A DNA stretch of 64,000 bases. Origin: BMS3BBIN04 sp964552465. GTDB taxonomy: Bacteria; Electryoneota; Electryoneia; Electryoneales; Electryoneaceae. The stretch lies in assembly GCA_964552465.1 (NCBI GenBank), contig CAZKGR010000003.1, forward strand, positions 62,001 through 126,000, given 5' to 3'. The translations under genes and the position numbers were made by a program. This document shows, piece after piece, positions 36,240-45,590 of the stretch; position 1 is the stretch's first letter, and the number at the start of each line of letters is the position of its first letter. The notes under the pieces were generated by a model. That model was not told where the DNA came from and ran no database searches. It worked only from the letters and a program-made list of their open reading frames with translations.

Positions 36240-38162
36240 TCAACTTACACGTAATCCCGGCGATACCTGGTCGTTAGGTGTAAGCAGACGCAGTTCATCG
36301 CCTTCCCGTACAGCCAGCAGCATTCCGTTCGACTCCACGCCACGGATTTTGGCAGGCTGCAGGTTAGCGACGACGATGATCGTCTTGCCGATGATCTGTT
36401 CAGGCGTGTAGTTCTGTTTGATTCCGGCGACCAACTGACGTTGTTCCGTGCCGAGGTCAATCTTGAGTTTCATCAGCTTGTCGGTGTCTTCGATCGGTTC
36501 GGCTTCGAGCACGACCGCGGTGCGCAGATCAATCTGCTTGAACTGGTTGAAGCTGATCAAGCCGTCACCCGTTTCCTCAGCAACTTTTGCTTTCTTTTCT
36601 TTCTTCGGCTGCTGTTTTACAGTTGGTTTGGTTTCCTGCTGAATCAGTTTCTGGTATCGTGGGAACAACGCATCGCCATATGCGGCGCTCTTGCCAGCTA
36701 ACGATTCGCCCCATTCCACGCTATCCCAGCTAACACTATCCGCATCCGTAACACCTAACCGTGTCAATACTTCGGGTATCATCACCGGCATGACGGGGGA
36801 GAGTAGTACGGCTGCGATACGCAAACCTTCAGCCGCTCGTGCGAGATCACGTCCCGCCTGTTCTTTGTCGGTTTTAACCGTTGTCCACGGAGCTGCTTCA
36901 GTGATATCGCGATTTATCGCCCGCACGAACTGCAGCGTCTCTTCAATCGCCGAATGAATCTGGAGGTCGTTAATCAGTTGCCGAACTTTGTGTGTTGTCG
37001 CTTTTGACAGCTCGATCAGCGGATCTTCCTCATCCCATACGACTTCGGGAACAATGCCGTCAAAGTGCTGTGTCAGCAGTTTAGTTACGCGGTTCAACAG
37101 GTTGCCGAGGTCATTGGCTAGGTCGCTGTTCAGGCGCTTGATGACCGTTTCTTCGCTGAAGTTCGAGTCTTGTCCGACGACCATGTCTCGCATCAGGTAG
37201 TAGCGGAACGGATCGCTGCCGTAAACATCCACGAGGTCAAACGGTTTGACCACGTTGCCCGCCGATTTGGACATTTTCGATGCATCTTTCGACAGCCACC
37301 AGCCGTGTGCGAGGATGTGTCGAGGTATATCCAGTCCTGCAGCTTTCAGCATTGTTGGCCAATAGACGGCGTGCGTGGTAAGGATATCCTTGCCGATCAG
37401 GTGAAAATCCGCTGGCCAGGACACATCTTTGCCATCCGGCGTAACGAGAGTTGCCGTATAGTAGTTCAGCAGCGCATCGAACCAGACGTACGTGACATAA
37501 TCGCTGTCCCACGGTATTTCGATACCCCAGCTCAGCCTGCTCTTCGGACGGCTGATGCACAGATCGTTCAATGGTTGGCTCAGGAATCCAAGTACCTCAT
37601 TTCGGCGAAATGAGGGAACGATGGCGTCGGGATTGTCTTCGTAATGCTGAATTAGCCAATCCTGGTACTTGGACATCTTGAAGAAGTAGTTCGTCTCTTT
37701 AACGAGCTCAACCGGACGTCCACCGATGGGATCCTTCCCATCGATCAGATCTTTCTCGGTGAAGAATTGTTCTTCGAAGACGCTGTACCAGCCTTCATAC
37801 TCTTTCTTGTAGATATCGCCGGCATCATAGATCTGTTGCAGGATATCGCACACGACTTTTTTATGGCGTGGTTCAGTCGTGCGGATGAAATCGTCGTAAC
37901 TGATTCCCAGCTTCATCCAGACGTCATCGAATTTTTTCGACGTGATGTCGCAATGCTCCTGGGGAGTGCGCCCTAGTTTCTTGGCGGCGGCTTCAACTTT
38001 TTGACCGTGTTCATCGGTTCCGGTCAGAAGATGGACATCATCACCAAATAAACGGTGATACCGCGCCAGTGTATCAGCCAGCACTGTTGTATAAGCATGG
38101 CCGATATGCGGCTCGTCATTGACGTAATACAGTGGTGTTGTGATGTAGAACGGTTTGCTCAT
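36240..38162 (-). CDS. metG: Methionyl-tRNA synthetase with C-terminal tRNA-binding domain
   Basis: Class I synthetase, 640 residues. HIGH motif EPHIGHAYTT (residues 19-22) and KMSKS at about 296-300. A C-terminal EMAP/Trbp111-like domain (about residues 540-640, FKQIDLRTAVVLEAEPIEDTDKL, VVANLQPAKIRG) aids dimerisation and tRNA binding. The zinc-knuckle region near residue 130 has no cysteines (EEQFFTEKDLIDGKDPIGG), so this is a zinc-free form. A Lys/Gln-rich linker precedes the last domain. Seven bp after ricT; operon holB-ricT-metG. Confidence 0.95.
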   Translation of the reverse strand: MSKPFYITTPLYYVNDEPHIGHAYTTVLADTLARYHRLFGDDVHLLTGTDEHGQKVEAAAKKLGRTPQEHCDITSKKFDDVWMKLGISYDDFIRTTEPRHKKVVCDILQQIYDAGDIYKKEYEGWYSVFEEQFFTEKDLIDGKDPIGGRPVELVKETNYFFKMSKYQDWLIQHYEDNPDAIVPSFRRNEVLGFLSQPLNDLCISRPKSRLSWGIEIPWDSDYVTYVWFDALLNYYTATLVTPDGKDVSWPADFHLIGKDILTTHAVYWPTMLKAAGLDIPRHILAHGWWLSKDASKMSKSAGNVVKPFDLVDVYGSDPFRYYLMRDMVVGQDSNFSEETVIKRLNSDLANDLGNLLNRVTKLLTQHFDGIVPEVVWDEEDPLIELSKATTHKVRQLINDLQIHSAIEETLQFVRAINRDITEAAPWTTVKTDKEQAGRDLARAAEGLRIAAVLLSPVMPVMIPEVLTRLGVTDADSVSWDSVEWGESLAGKSAAYGDALFPRYQKLIQQETKPTVKQQPKKEKKAKVAEETGDGLISFNQFKQIDLRTAVVLEAEPIEDTDKLMKLKIDLGTEQRQLVAGIKQNYTPEQIIGKTIIVVANLQPAKIRGVESNGMLLAVREGDELRLLTPNDQVSPGLRVS

Positions 38163-38168
38163 GAAACT

Positions 38169-39731
38169 CTACCGCCTTCGGTTACGTCCACGTGGTTTCG
38201 GTGGACGGCCAACTGGTTTGTCACTTTTGGGCTGGGAAGATGCGTCTGGTTTCTGATCAGTGCCACCAGAGGGTCTCGATTGAGCCTCGCCGCTGGATTG
38301 TTTCGGTGCATTTCCGGCATTTCCACCCTGTGGGTTCTTGTTCCCACCACCGCCGCTTCGGTTGCGTCCACGCCCGCCGCGCCTGCGATTGGGCTTTTGT
38401 GCCTTGCCTTCGCCGCCGTCGCTGTCTTTGCTTCCCTGGGCCTGCTGTTGATCACCAGAAGGTTTCTTGTTCTTCTTCGGTTTGTTAGAGCGCTGCTTGT
38501 TGTCTCGCTTGGCGCCCTGGGCTTCAGCATTATTGCTCTTGTCTCCGCGACCTCGACCGCGTCTCCGCGATCCGCCTCGCCGTGACTTCCGCTGACCTGA
38601 CTTTTCGTCTTGCGAATCTGAGTCTGATTTGCTCGGGCTGGATACCGGTTCGAGCGTGACTACCTGTCCTTTCGGACCGCCGCCATGTTTGCCTCTTGCG
38701 GGTTTGTCCTTTGCTCGGGCACAGTTTGGTTCTTTACCCTTGCCACCTTTGTGTCCCTTCTTCGGGGTGGAGCGCACTGACACGCGTGGTTCACCACTCT
38801 CCTGAGGGGTAGCACGGGCCATCAGTTCGCCTTCATGTTCGTCCTTACGCTGCTGTTCGAGGGACGGATCTTTTGTAAACGTCAGGGATTGGATCTTACT
38901 TGAATCTTCCGGTTTCCAGTCACTGCATTCAGTAAGGTGTTCGATGCCATACGAGTACTTGGCACCATCTTCCCATTCGATGCCGATGTGTTCCCAGTTG
39001 TAACTGAACTTGGTGATTTTGCCACGTCCGCGTGGACCTTTCACCTGCATCCCAACTTTTGGGAACAGTTGGTTCAGTTCACGATATTGATCCACTTCGA
39101 AACGCAGACAGCAGCGCAATTTTCCACACGGACCAGTATTCTTCTGTGGATTCAGGATCATATGCTGATCCTTCATCATCGATGTGGTGACGGGTTTGAA
39201 TTCGCGAATCCAGGATGAACAACAAAGCTCACGTCCACAAATACCAATGCCGCCGAGCTTCTTCGATTCATCACGAGCGCCAATCTGACGCAGATCAATT
39301 CGGGTGTGGAATTTCTGGGCAAGTGACTTAACCAGTTCACGAAAGTCGACGCGACCATCTGCCGTGAAGTAGAAGGTGAGTTTGCGTCGATCAAGCTGGC
39401 ATTCAATTTCGACCAGCTTCATTTCCAGCTCAATTCGTTTCACTTCCTCGCGGAAGAATCCACGCGCGTCTTTTTCAAACTCAATATTTTCAGCCAACTG
39501 GTTCAGATCATCGGGTTTGGCCAAACGCAATACAGCTTCCGGCTCCAGACCTTCCTCGATGTTGGCTTGGTTGAGTTCGGTGAATCGCTCATCAGTCAGG
39601 TTTACGTAACCGAGGTCTACACCCCGGTCTGCCTGGACAATGACGGCGTCATTTGGTGAGAGCGGATATTGCTGGGGATTGACATAGGTTACCCTGCGTC
39701 TTCCGCGAAACTCTATTTCCACAAAATGCAT
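38169..39731 (-). CDS. ricT: RicT/YaaT-like PSP1-domain protein with long basic tail
   Basis: 520 residues from ATG 39731, which follows AAGGAA; the longer frame to 39788 enters holB. Residues 1-290 form the PSP1 domain with Cys motifs GIGICGRELCCSSW and TGPCGKLRCCLRFE, the region that helps hold [4Fe-4S] clusters in the RicAFT complex that controls RNase Y-dependent RNA processing in Bacillus. The remaining 230 residues are Lys/Arg/Gly/Ser/Gln-rich (RRGGSRRRGRGRGD, RRGGRGRNRSGGGG) and look like an RNA-binding tail absent from Bacillus RicT. The holB-ricT gene order is conserved widely and supports the call. Confidence 0.88.
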   Translation of the reverse strand: MHFVEIEFRGRRRVTYVNPQQYPLSPNDAVIVQADRGVDLGYVNLTDERFTELNQANIEEGLEPEAVLRLAKPDDLNQLAENIEFEKDARGFFREEVKRIELEMKLVEIECQLDRRKLTFYFTADGRVDFRELVKSLAQKFHTRIDLRQIGARDESKKLGGIGICGRELCCSSWIREFKPVTTSMMKDQHMILNPQKNTGPCGKLRCCLRFEVDQYRELNQLFPKVGMQVKGPRGRGKITKFSYNWEHIGIEWEDGAKYSYGIEHLTECSDWKPEDSSKIQSLTFTKDPSLEQQRKDEHEGELMARATPQESGEPRVSVRSTPKKGHKGGKGKEPNCARAKDKPARGKHGGGPKGQVVTLEPVSSPSKSDSDSQDEKSGQRKSRRGGSRRRGRGRGDKSNNAEAQGAKRDNKQRSNKPKKNKKPSGDQQQAQGSKDSDGGEGKAQKPNRRRGGRGRNRSGGGGNKNPQGGNAGNAPKQSSGEAQSRPSGGTDQKPDASSQPKSDKPVGRPPKPRGRNRRR

Positions 39732-39762
39732 GAGGTTTCCTTGAACAGCATGGTGCCGGGTA

Positions 39763-41013
39763 TCAGGCGCGATCGCGATCCTGTTCAAATAGCACCCTGC
39801 GCAGTTTGTAAAACAGGGTGTGGGCGATCAGCGATGATTGGACATGACGCTCAATATCCAACCGAGCCTGGTCGATTGTGCTGAGCGCGTCCTCGAAATT
39901 CCGGCCTTCAGTAAAGGAAGCAAATTTAGTAAGATGCTCATCCCGATCAAACTCTAATGCTGAGTCGGGATCAGCGTCGAAGCGTTGTACGTCTCTCAGC
40001 CAATTCGAGAGTTGATCGAGCAATCCTGCGAAGCTGTCTTGTCGTGAGGCAGCTCCCCAGTAGTCGACGAGCTCATCCAATCGACCCGGATCACCTCGCA
40101 GAAGGTCACGTAATAGATCAATGACTTTCTTCGTTTCTTTCGTAGGATCACCCTTTGCCCAGTCAACTGCTTGCTTCCACGAACCGTTCGCGATCCTGGT
40201 TGCCGCTTCTGCCTTGTCTGGTTTGACTCCCAGTCTTTCAACCAACTCTGTTTTCAGTGTTTCGCGGTCAATTCGTGCGAAACGGAGCACTTGGCACCGC
40301 GAGACAATAGTTGACAGTAGACGGGATTCCCGCGAGGATGTGAGAATGAAGACGACGTTCTCCGGTGGTTCCTCGAGCAGCTTGAGGAAAGCGTTTGCCG
40401 CTTGCACTCGCAGGCGATCTGCCTGGCTAACGATTACCACCCGCCATCCGCCGGAATAGGAGGTCAGTCTGAACTCCTTACGCAGTGTGCGGATGTGTTC
40501 AATCAGGATCTCACTGTTCGCGCCAACGGCTAAGTTTGCGTAGTAATCGTCTACCTTCGCCGAAATCACGGCATCAATCTGCTTGCGTTGGGCTGCGGTG
40601 TATTGCTCAACAGCGTCCGCACCTTCCTGGCTTTCTTTCGGAGGTTGCGGCTTTGGTTGCGGGAACAGGATTTTCATCCCGGGATGAGTCAGTTTCACAC
40701 TCTGCACACAACTGTCGCACTTCTCACAGGGCATGGCTGACGGCGGAACACTGCGACGTTCATGATCCGATTTGCACAACAGTATGCGGGCGAAATTCAG
40801 CGCGGCTGCTTCCTTGCCGACACCGTCCTCGCCGAGAAACAGGTATGCGTGCGCGTTCCGGCCTGTTTCAGCGGCACGAGTGAGCACGTCCTTGATGCGT
40901 TCTTGACCGATCAGATGGGAGAAGCGGATTCCGCCGCCAACAACTTCAGCTTCGTCCAACAGGTCTAAGAGCTCAGCCACGTCAGGGGATCCTGTTTTTC
41001 CTGTTTGTGCCAT
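39763..41013 (-). CDS. holB: DNA polymerase III subunit delta' (HolB)
   Basis: AAA+ clamp-loader subunit. 416 residues. Seen: FSHLIGQERIKDVL, the P-loop LFLGEDGVGKEAAAL (Lys67 but Glu where Thr/Ser is usual), the zinc module CEKCDSCVQS, WRVVIVSQADRLRVQAANAFLKLLEEPPENVVFIL and the sensor/arginine region SRCQVLRF. The Glu in place of Ser/Thr argues for a non-hydrolysing delta' over tau/gamma DnaX. A Pro/Gln-rich insert follows the zinc module. Overlaps the EnvC-like gene's stop by 49 bp; ricT follows. Confidence 0.87.
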   Translation of the reverse strand: MAQTGKTGSPDVAELLDLLDEAEVVGGGIRFSHLIGQERIKDVLTRAAETGRNAHAYLFLGEDGVGKEAAALNFARILLCKSDHERRSVPPSAMPCEKCDSCVQSVKLTHPGMKILFPQPKPQPPKESQEGADAVEQYTAAQRKQIDAVISAKVDDYYANLAVGANSEILIEHIRTLRKEFRLTSYSGGWRVVIVSQADRLRVQAANAFLKLLEEPPENVVFILTSSRESRLLSTIVSRCQVLRFARIDRETLKTELVERLGVKPDKAEAATRIANGSWKQAVDWAKGDPTKETKKVIDLLRDLLRGDPGRLDELVDYWGAASRQDSFAGLLDQLSNWLRDVQRFDADPDSALEFDRDEHLTKFASFTEGRNFEDALSTIDQARLDIERHVQSSLIAHTLFYKLRRVLFEQDRDRA

Positions 41014-42251
41014 ACCTGGAAATGGAGGCGCGGTGATTCTGCTCCGCCGGATTGACCGACGGTCCCGATCACACGTCCACCGTCCACCCGTTCGCTCTCG
41101 CCGACGAGCACACTGGCGAGATGGGCATACACGGTATAATACCCATTTTCATGGGAGATCAAGACCGTGTTGCCGAATCCACGAACGTAGGTAATTCGTG
41201 TGCAGATCCCCTCCTGCACTGCCAGCACTTCGGAGCCCTCATGTGCTTGGATATCGATGCCGGGATTCTCGGTGATCGTCCCGGTATCCTGATTTCGTTC
41301 CATACCGAATTGCGTAACAACCGAGCCTCGTACCGGCCAGGGTAGTCGTCCCCGGGCGCTTGGGAAGGAAGAAAAATGAGGGATGTCGCGAACAAGAATC
41401 CGGGCGTCCGAATTAACGCCAACTTGTTGCACGCCTCCGTTAACACGTTGTTGCTCGAGTGAAACGATCCACTGCTGGACTTCGTTCATTGCGGATTCAC
41501 GTGTTGCGATATGAGAGTTGATTGCGTCCTGATCTTGTCGCAAATCAGCGATTGTGATTTGCAAGACAGATCTGTCGGACGCGATCAGATCACGTTCGGC
41601 GTTCGCTTCGGCGAGGAGAACATTCGCGCGATCTACCTGCGCGGCTTTTTCCGCACGAGTTTCTGCCAGGTCTGTGATCAGTTGACGGTGTCTGTCTGCA
41701 ACGTTTTCATGTTTATTCTGTGCGGCGGAGAGTGCGTTCAGGTTGTTTTCATCGCGCTCATTGATCTTGCGAACATAGACCTGCCGTCGGAGAAATTCGC
41801 CAGGTGATTCCGAGTTCAACAGATAGGCCAAAACTCTCCGGTCGCCCTGCTTATACAGGTGAACTGCTCGCGAAGCGACCTGATCTTGTAGTGCTGAGAT
41901 GTCCCCACGGATGGTGACAAGATCGCGTTCGACAACACCAAGTTCGTTCTGCTGTGATTCTATCTTCCGATCTTGTTTGCGGACTGCAGCTTGGGCATTG
42001 GACCGTTGCGAATCCAGCTCACGCATCAGTCGCTCACGAGCTGCAATCTGCTTGTCGAGGGCTTGGATACGTCCAGCGAGATCCTGTTCAGATTGGGTGA
42101 GATCAGTGAGGATGACATTCAGCGAATCCACCTCACCGCGCAGTCGGTCGAGCCTGTCGCGTGGATTCTCGCGAAGCATGGCCTCCGTTCCGACGCAGAC
42201 CAGCATCAGCGAAATAACAAAGATGAGCCGTATGTGAGGAGTTTGCCGCAC
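40965..42251 (-). CDS. EnvC-like coiled-coil protein with degenerate LytM (M23) domain
   Basis: About 428 residues from GTG 42251, chosen because the hydrophobic signal segment (RLIFVISLMLVCVG) follows directly; the frame runs on to ATG 42353 with an unlikely charged lead. A long coiled coil (about residues 30-250, RLDRLRGEVDSLNVILTDL, RELDSQRSNAQAAVRKQDR) is followed by a LytM domain. The metal ligands are not intact: ENPGIDIQA has Asn where HxxxD has His, and SPRLHFQVW has Arg for the first His of HxH. This matches EnvC, which activates amidases in cell separation and is not itself a peptidase. Confidence 0.8.
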   Translation of the reverse strand: MRQTPHIRLIFVISLMLVCVGTEAMLRENPRDRLDRLRGEVDSLNVILTDLTQSEQDLAGRIQALDKQIAARERLMRELDSQRSNAQAAVRKQDRKIESQQNELGVVERDLVTIRGDISALQDQVASRAVHLYKQGDRRVLAYLLNSESPGEFLRRQVYVRKINERDENNLNALSAAQNKHENVADRHRQLITDLAETRAEKAAQVDRANVLLAEANAERDLIASDRSVLQITIADLRQDQDAINSHIATRESAMNEVQQWIVSLEQQRVNGGVQQVGVNSDARILVRDIPHFSSFPSARGRLPWPVRGSVVTQFGMERNQDTGTITENPGIDIQAHEGSEVLAVQEGICTRITYVRGFGNTVLISHENGYYTVYAHLASVLVGESERVDGGRVIGTVGQSGGAESPRLHFQVWHKQEKQDPLTWLSS

Positions 42252-42436
42252 GAGTTTGTTATCTTGGTATTTGCGGGTCGCTTTGCAGTCGTTGTCCACT
42301 CGTAAAAGTAGATACGAGAATGTACGATCTGCCTGATGGATAGGAAGATACACTGTTCATGAGTAGATGTTCAAGCTACATCTCGAACGATCTTTACGGT
42401 TTAAAACTCACTGAAGAACGTGAATGGGGTTCGATC

Positions 42437-44491
42437 ATGCGTAGACTGTTGATCATGTTGTTTGTCGCAATTGGAGCGGTGACAGGGGTTTCAGCGTTTG
42501 CAGAGGTACCTGAATCACCGTTGCAGATGTTTGTTCAACGCCTCCACGATCAGTCTCTCGCTGGCGAGCATGATCACGCTTGTTCGCATGGTAAAGTTGT
42601 ACTGGGCTTGGACAAATCGTGGTATTCGATAGCGGACGACAGCACTCACGAGTATAATTCGCTGCATCTCGACATCCAATTATTCCCGGATTTGAACGCC
42701 AATACCTTCGATGGCGTAGTAGTGATGACGGCGGAAGCAAACCAGGAATTGACCGATTTCTACTACCATCTCAAAGACTGTACAATTAACCTATTGCTGG
42801 TCAACGGTGTCGCGGCAGTTTATGGCTACACGAATGAGATGGTAACAATAACCCCAACAACTCCAATCGCCGCTGGTGCCGAGTTTACGGTTGAGACGCA
42901 CTACAGCGGACTCATCTTCAACACTAATGCGTCCGGCGGGATGGTCAAGTCAAACAGCACGAACACCTTATTCACATTCGGCGAACCGTACGACACCCGT
43001 CGCTGGCTCGCTTGCTTTGACCTTCCGTTTGACAAGGTTACCAGCGAGATGCGGATCACGATGGACACGGAGTACGAGATCCTCGCAAACGGCTTGCTGG
43101 ATTCGATTACCGATAATGGTGATGGGACAAACACATACTACTGGATCAACAACGAGCTGACATCAACATATCTGCTAGCGTTTTCGGCGGGACCGTATGT
43201 GGTTGTAGATGACGATCCTGCAGGTGTGAACAACACTCCGGTTGCATACTGGATCCTTCCTCAATATCAGGCAGAAGCGGAATATGACTTTGGCCGTACG
43301 GATGAAATGATTACCTATTTCGAACCATTGTTTGGAATCTATCCTTTCGTCAAATACGATCAGGCAATGGCTGGCATCTTTGGTGGCTGGGGTGCGATGG
43401 AACATCAGACTGCTACCACGTTTGGGTTTCAACTGGTGAATACTGGGTCACGTTACTACGAGAACATCGTAGCCCATGAGCTCGGTCATCAGTGGTGGGG
43501 TGATTTAGTTGGGCCGCGTACTTTCGCCAACATCTGGCTGAATGAAGGATTCGCATCCTACAGCGAAGCCTTATGGGCGGAGTACTTCTCAGAGGAAGAC
43601 AGGCGTGACCTTTTGGCCAGCTTCCGCAGCCAGTTCTTCAATCACGATAGCAGTACCCGTCATCCGATCTACGATCCTCCGAACAACCATATGTTCTGCA
43701 CCACGGTTTACAAAAAGGGTGCGTGGATCATGCATATGCTGCGTTGGGTGGTTGGAGATGAGAGCTTCTACGACGGACTTCAGTATTACGCTGAGCAACA
43801 CGGATTCGATTGCGCCTCCAGTCCTGACTTCCAGTTGGCGATGGAAACGATCTCCGGGATGGATCTGACATCATTCTTTGATGAGTGGGTGTACGGACAG
43901 GGCTATCCTGAATACATCACAACCGGCTTCAGCACCCGCCAGGTGGGGAGTGAGTACGAAGTCAGCTTCCGATTATACCAGATGCAGCAGAATGCGCCGT
44001 ACTTTTCAACACCCATCCCGATTCTGGTTCGCGAGCGAGTGTCTGAAAGCCCGGCTGTTTATCGGTACACGCCGGCCCGTGCGGAAGTGGATGCTGTTGT
44101 AGCGCAAACGGTTACACTGACTGGCTTTACGATGCCGCCCGATTCATTTGAATTCGATCCCGAGGAATGGTTGCTGTGTACCGCTGAGAATAGGGCGAAT
44201 GTTGATGATGACTTGTTCTTACCGCTTGAATTTGAGGTGTCAAAAGCCTGGCCGAATCCGTTCAATTCATCAGTTTCATTTGATGTGAAGATTCACCGTC
44301 CGATGGATATTCGAGCGGTGGTGTATGATGTACTGGGGCGAGAAGTTGCTGTCCTTACGGACGAATCACTGTGGCCACGAACTCACCATTTGAGTTGGAC
44401 ACCTGATGCTGGAACTGCCAGCGGTATGTATTTGTTGAAGGTATATGCTGGCGAACAAACCGAAACACAAAAACTCGTTTTCATTCAATGA
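42437..44491 (+). CDS. M1 family aminopeptidase with T9SS type A sorting domain
   Basis: 684 residues from ATG 42437 (signal peptide MRRLLIMLFVAIGAVTGVSAFA; GGGG upstream). The M1 zinc site is complete: HELGHQWWGD (His347, Glu348, His351) and NEG with Glu370, 18 residues after the second His. The aminopeptidase motif reads GGWGAMEHQ, with His for the usual Asn. After the catalytic and C-terminal domains, the last 85 residues are a T9SS sorting domain (KAWPNPFNSSVSFDVKI, YDVLGREVAVLTD, SGMYLLKVYAG). Known for the family: such domains direct export through SprA and cell-surface attachment. ATGA overlap with ubiE. Confidence 0.9.
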   Translation: MRRLLIMLFVAIGAVTGVSAFAEVPESPLQMFVQRLHDQSLAGEHDHACSHGKVVLGLDKSWYSIADDSTHEYNSLHLDIQLFPDLNANTFDGVVVMTAEANQELTDFYYHLKDCTINLLLVNGVAAVYGYTNEMVTITPTTPIAAGAEFTVETHYSGLIFNTNASGGMVKSNSTNTLFTFGEPYDTRRWLACFDLPFDKVTSEMRITMDTEYEILANGLLDSITDNGDGTNTYYWINNELTSTYLLAFSAGPYVVVDDDPAGVNNTPVAYWILPQYQAEAEYDFGRTDEMITYFEPLFGIYPFVKYDQAMAGIFGGWGAMEHQTATTFGFQLVNTGSRYYENIVAHELGHQWWGDLVGPRTFANIWLNEGFASYSEALWAEYFSEEDRRDLLASFRSQFFNHDSSTRHPIYDPPNNHMFCTTVYKKGAWIMHMLRWVVGDESFYDGLQYYAEQHGFDCASSPDFQLAMETISGMDLTSFFDEWVYGQGYPEYITTGFSTRQVGSEYEVSFRLYQMQQNAPYFSTPIPILVRERVSESPAVYRYTPARAEVDAVVAQTVTLTGFTMPPDSFEFDPEEWLLCTAENRANVDDDLFLPLEFEVSKAWPNPFNSSVSFDVKIHRPMDIRAVVYDVLGREVAVLTDESLWPRTHHLSWTPDAGTASGMYLLKVYAGEQTETQKLVFIQ

Positions 44492-45210
44492 ACAACCAAC
44501 CCGCTGGCGATGCGGTTGAGCAGAAATCCGCGCGTATCGCCGGGATGTTTGATAATATTGCACCGACCTACGACCTGTTAAACCGTGTTCTGAGCATGGG
44601 ATTAGACAGCAGGTGGCGTGCGCTTGCCTTGCAAGCTGGTGCTCCCCGGGCGATGGAAACCTGGCTCGATGTTGCATCAGGCAGCGGCGACATGACGTTT
44701 GCAGGAGTGAAACTGGCACCTGCAAGCCATTGGTATGCCGCTGATCCCTCCATTGAACTGCTCGGCCGCTTGCAAAAGAAAATCCCGCCGGGAGTTTCGG
44801 TTCCGACAGCGTTGGCGCGTGCTGAACATCTTCCATATCCTGATGAAACATTTGATGGTGCGACTGTAGCGTTTGGCGTCCGAAATTTTGCGGACACTCG
44901 TATGGGCTTGTCCGAACTTATGCGCGTTTTGAAACCGGGTGGACGTCTGATCATTCTTGAATTCCATCCGCAATCTGACGGACAATGGGGAGGTAACCCT
45001 TTCGTTACCTTCTATCTCCACAATGTCATTCCCTGGATAGGTGCAGTATTGAGTGGACAATACAATGCCTACAAATATCTGTCCGAATCATCACGGAATT
45101 TCTGGTCGGTCACGAAGATGGTTCATGAACTCAAGGATCTCGGATTCACGACAGTTCAACACCAATCGTTATTTGTAAACTCTGTGATGTTGACACGAGC
45201 TATCCGTTGA
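44488..45210 (+). CDS. ubiE: Demethylmenaquinone/ubiquinone methyltransferase
   Basis: 240 residues, class I SAM methyltransferase completing quinone synthesis. UbiE/MenG signatures: FDNIAPTYDLLNRVLSMGLDSRWR, SAM motif WLDVASGSGDMTF, FDGATVAFGVRNFADTRMGL, KPGGRLIILEF and YKYLSESSRNFW. In an FCB organism the substrate is probably demethylmenaquinone, so menG is an equally fitting symbol. Its stop overlaps the TTG start of the next gene. Confidence 0.9.
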   Translation: MNNQPAGDAVEQKSARIAGMFDNIAPTYDLLNRVLSMGLDSRWRALALQAGAPRAMETWLDVASGSGDMTFAGVKLAPASHWYAADPSIELLGRLQKKIPPGVSVPTALARAEHLPYPDETFDGATVAFGVRNFADTRMGLSELMRVLKPGGRLIILEFHPQSDGQWGGNPFVTFYLHNVIPWIGAVLSGQYNAYKYLSESSRNFWSVTKMVHELKDLGFTTVQHQSLFVNSVMLTRAIR

Positions 45211-45587
45211 AGCGGAAGAATTCGTTCAGGTTTGGCGACTTGCTCGTGCTCGCCGTTTTGCTTCTCCTCGCCAGTTTGCTCACTGTGTCCAGTCTCATGA
45301 TTCCACGTGGTGCGAAAGTGATTGTCCTTGTCGATGGCAAGCCGGAGTCGATGATGCCACTGGATGTGCAGGGCGAAGTGAAGGTACAGGGAGATCGTGG
45401 GGAGACGGTTGTTAAGGTCGAGGATAATTCAGTAAGGATCACCGAATCGGCATGTCCGCACAAAACTTGCATTCGCATGGGTGCAATCTCGACACGTGGG
45501 CAAATGTTGATCTGTGTGCCGAACCACGTAGCAGTGCGGGTTGAGGGTGTAGAGGATGAGTCTGGAATTGATGGTGTCACCGGGTAA
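45207..45587 (+). CDS. NusG domain II-containing membrane protein
   Basis: 126 residues; start TTG 45207, overlapping the ubiE stop (TTGA). One membrane segment (LLVLAVLLLLASLLTVSS), then a NusG-II-like beta domain (VIVLVDGKPESMMPLDVQG, ITESACPHKTCIRMGAI, CVPNHVAVRVEG). The CPHKxC motif is typical of this extracytoplasmic family. It is usually found beside a Gx transporter gene, as here, often with flavin-related genes; its exact role is unknown. Confidence 0.82.
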   Translation: MKRKNSFRFGDLLVLAVLLLLASLLTVSSLMIPRGAKVIVLVDGKPESMMPLDVQGEVKVQGDRGETVVKVEDNSVRITESACPHKTCIRMGAISTRGQMLICVPNHVAVRVEGVEDESGIDGVTG

Positions 45588-45590
45588 CCG

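Noticed and set aside
40965..42353. Active M23 endopeptidase
   Set aside because: Two of the metal ligands are replaced, so an EnvC-like activator is more likely.
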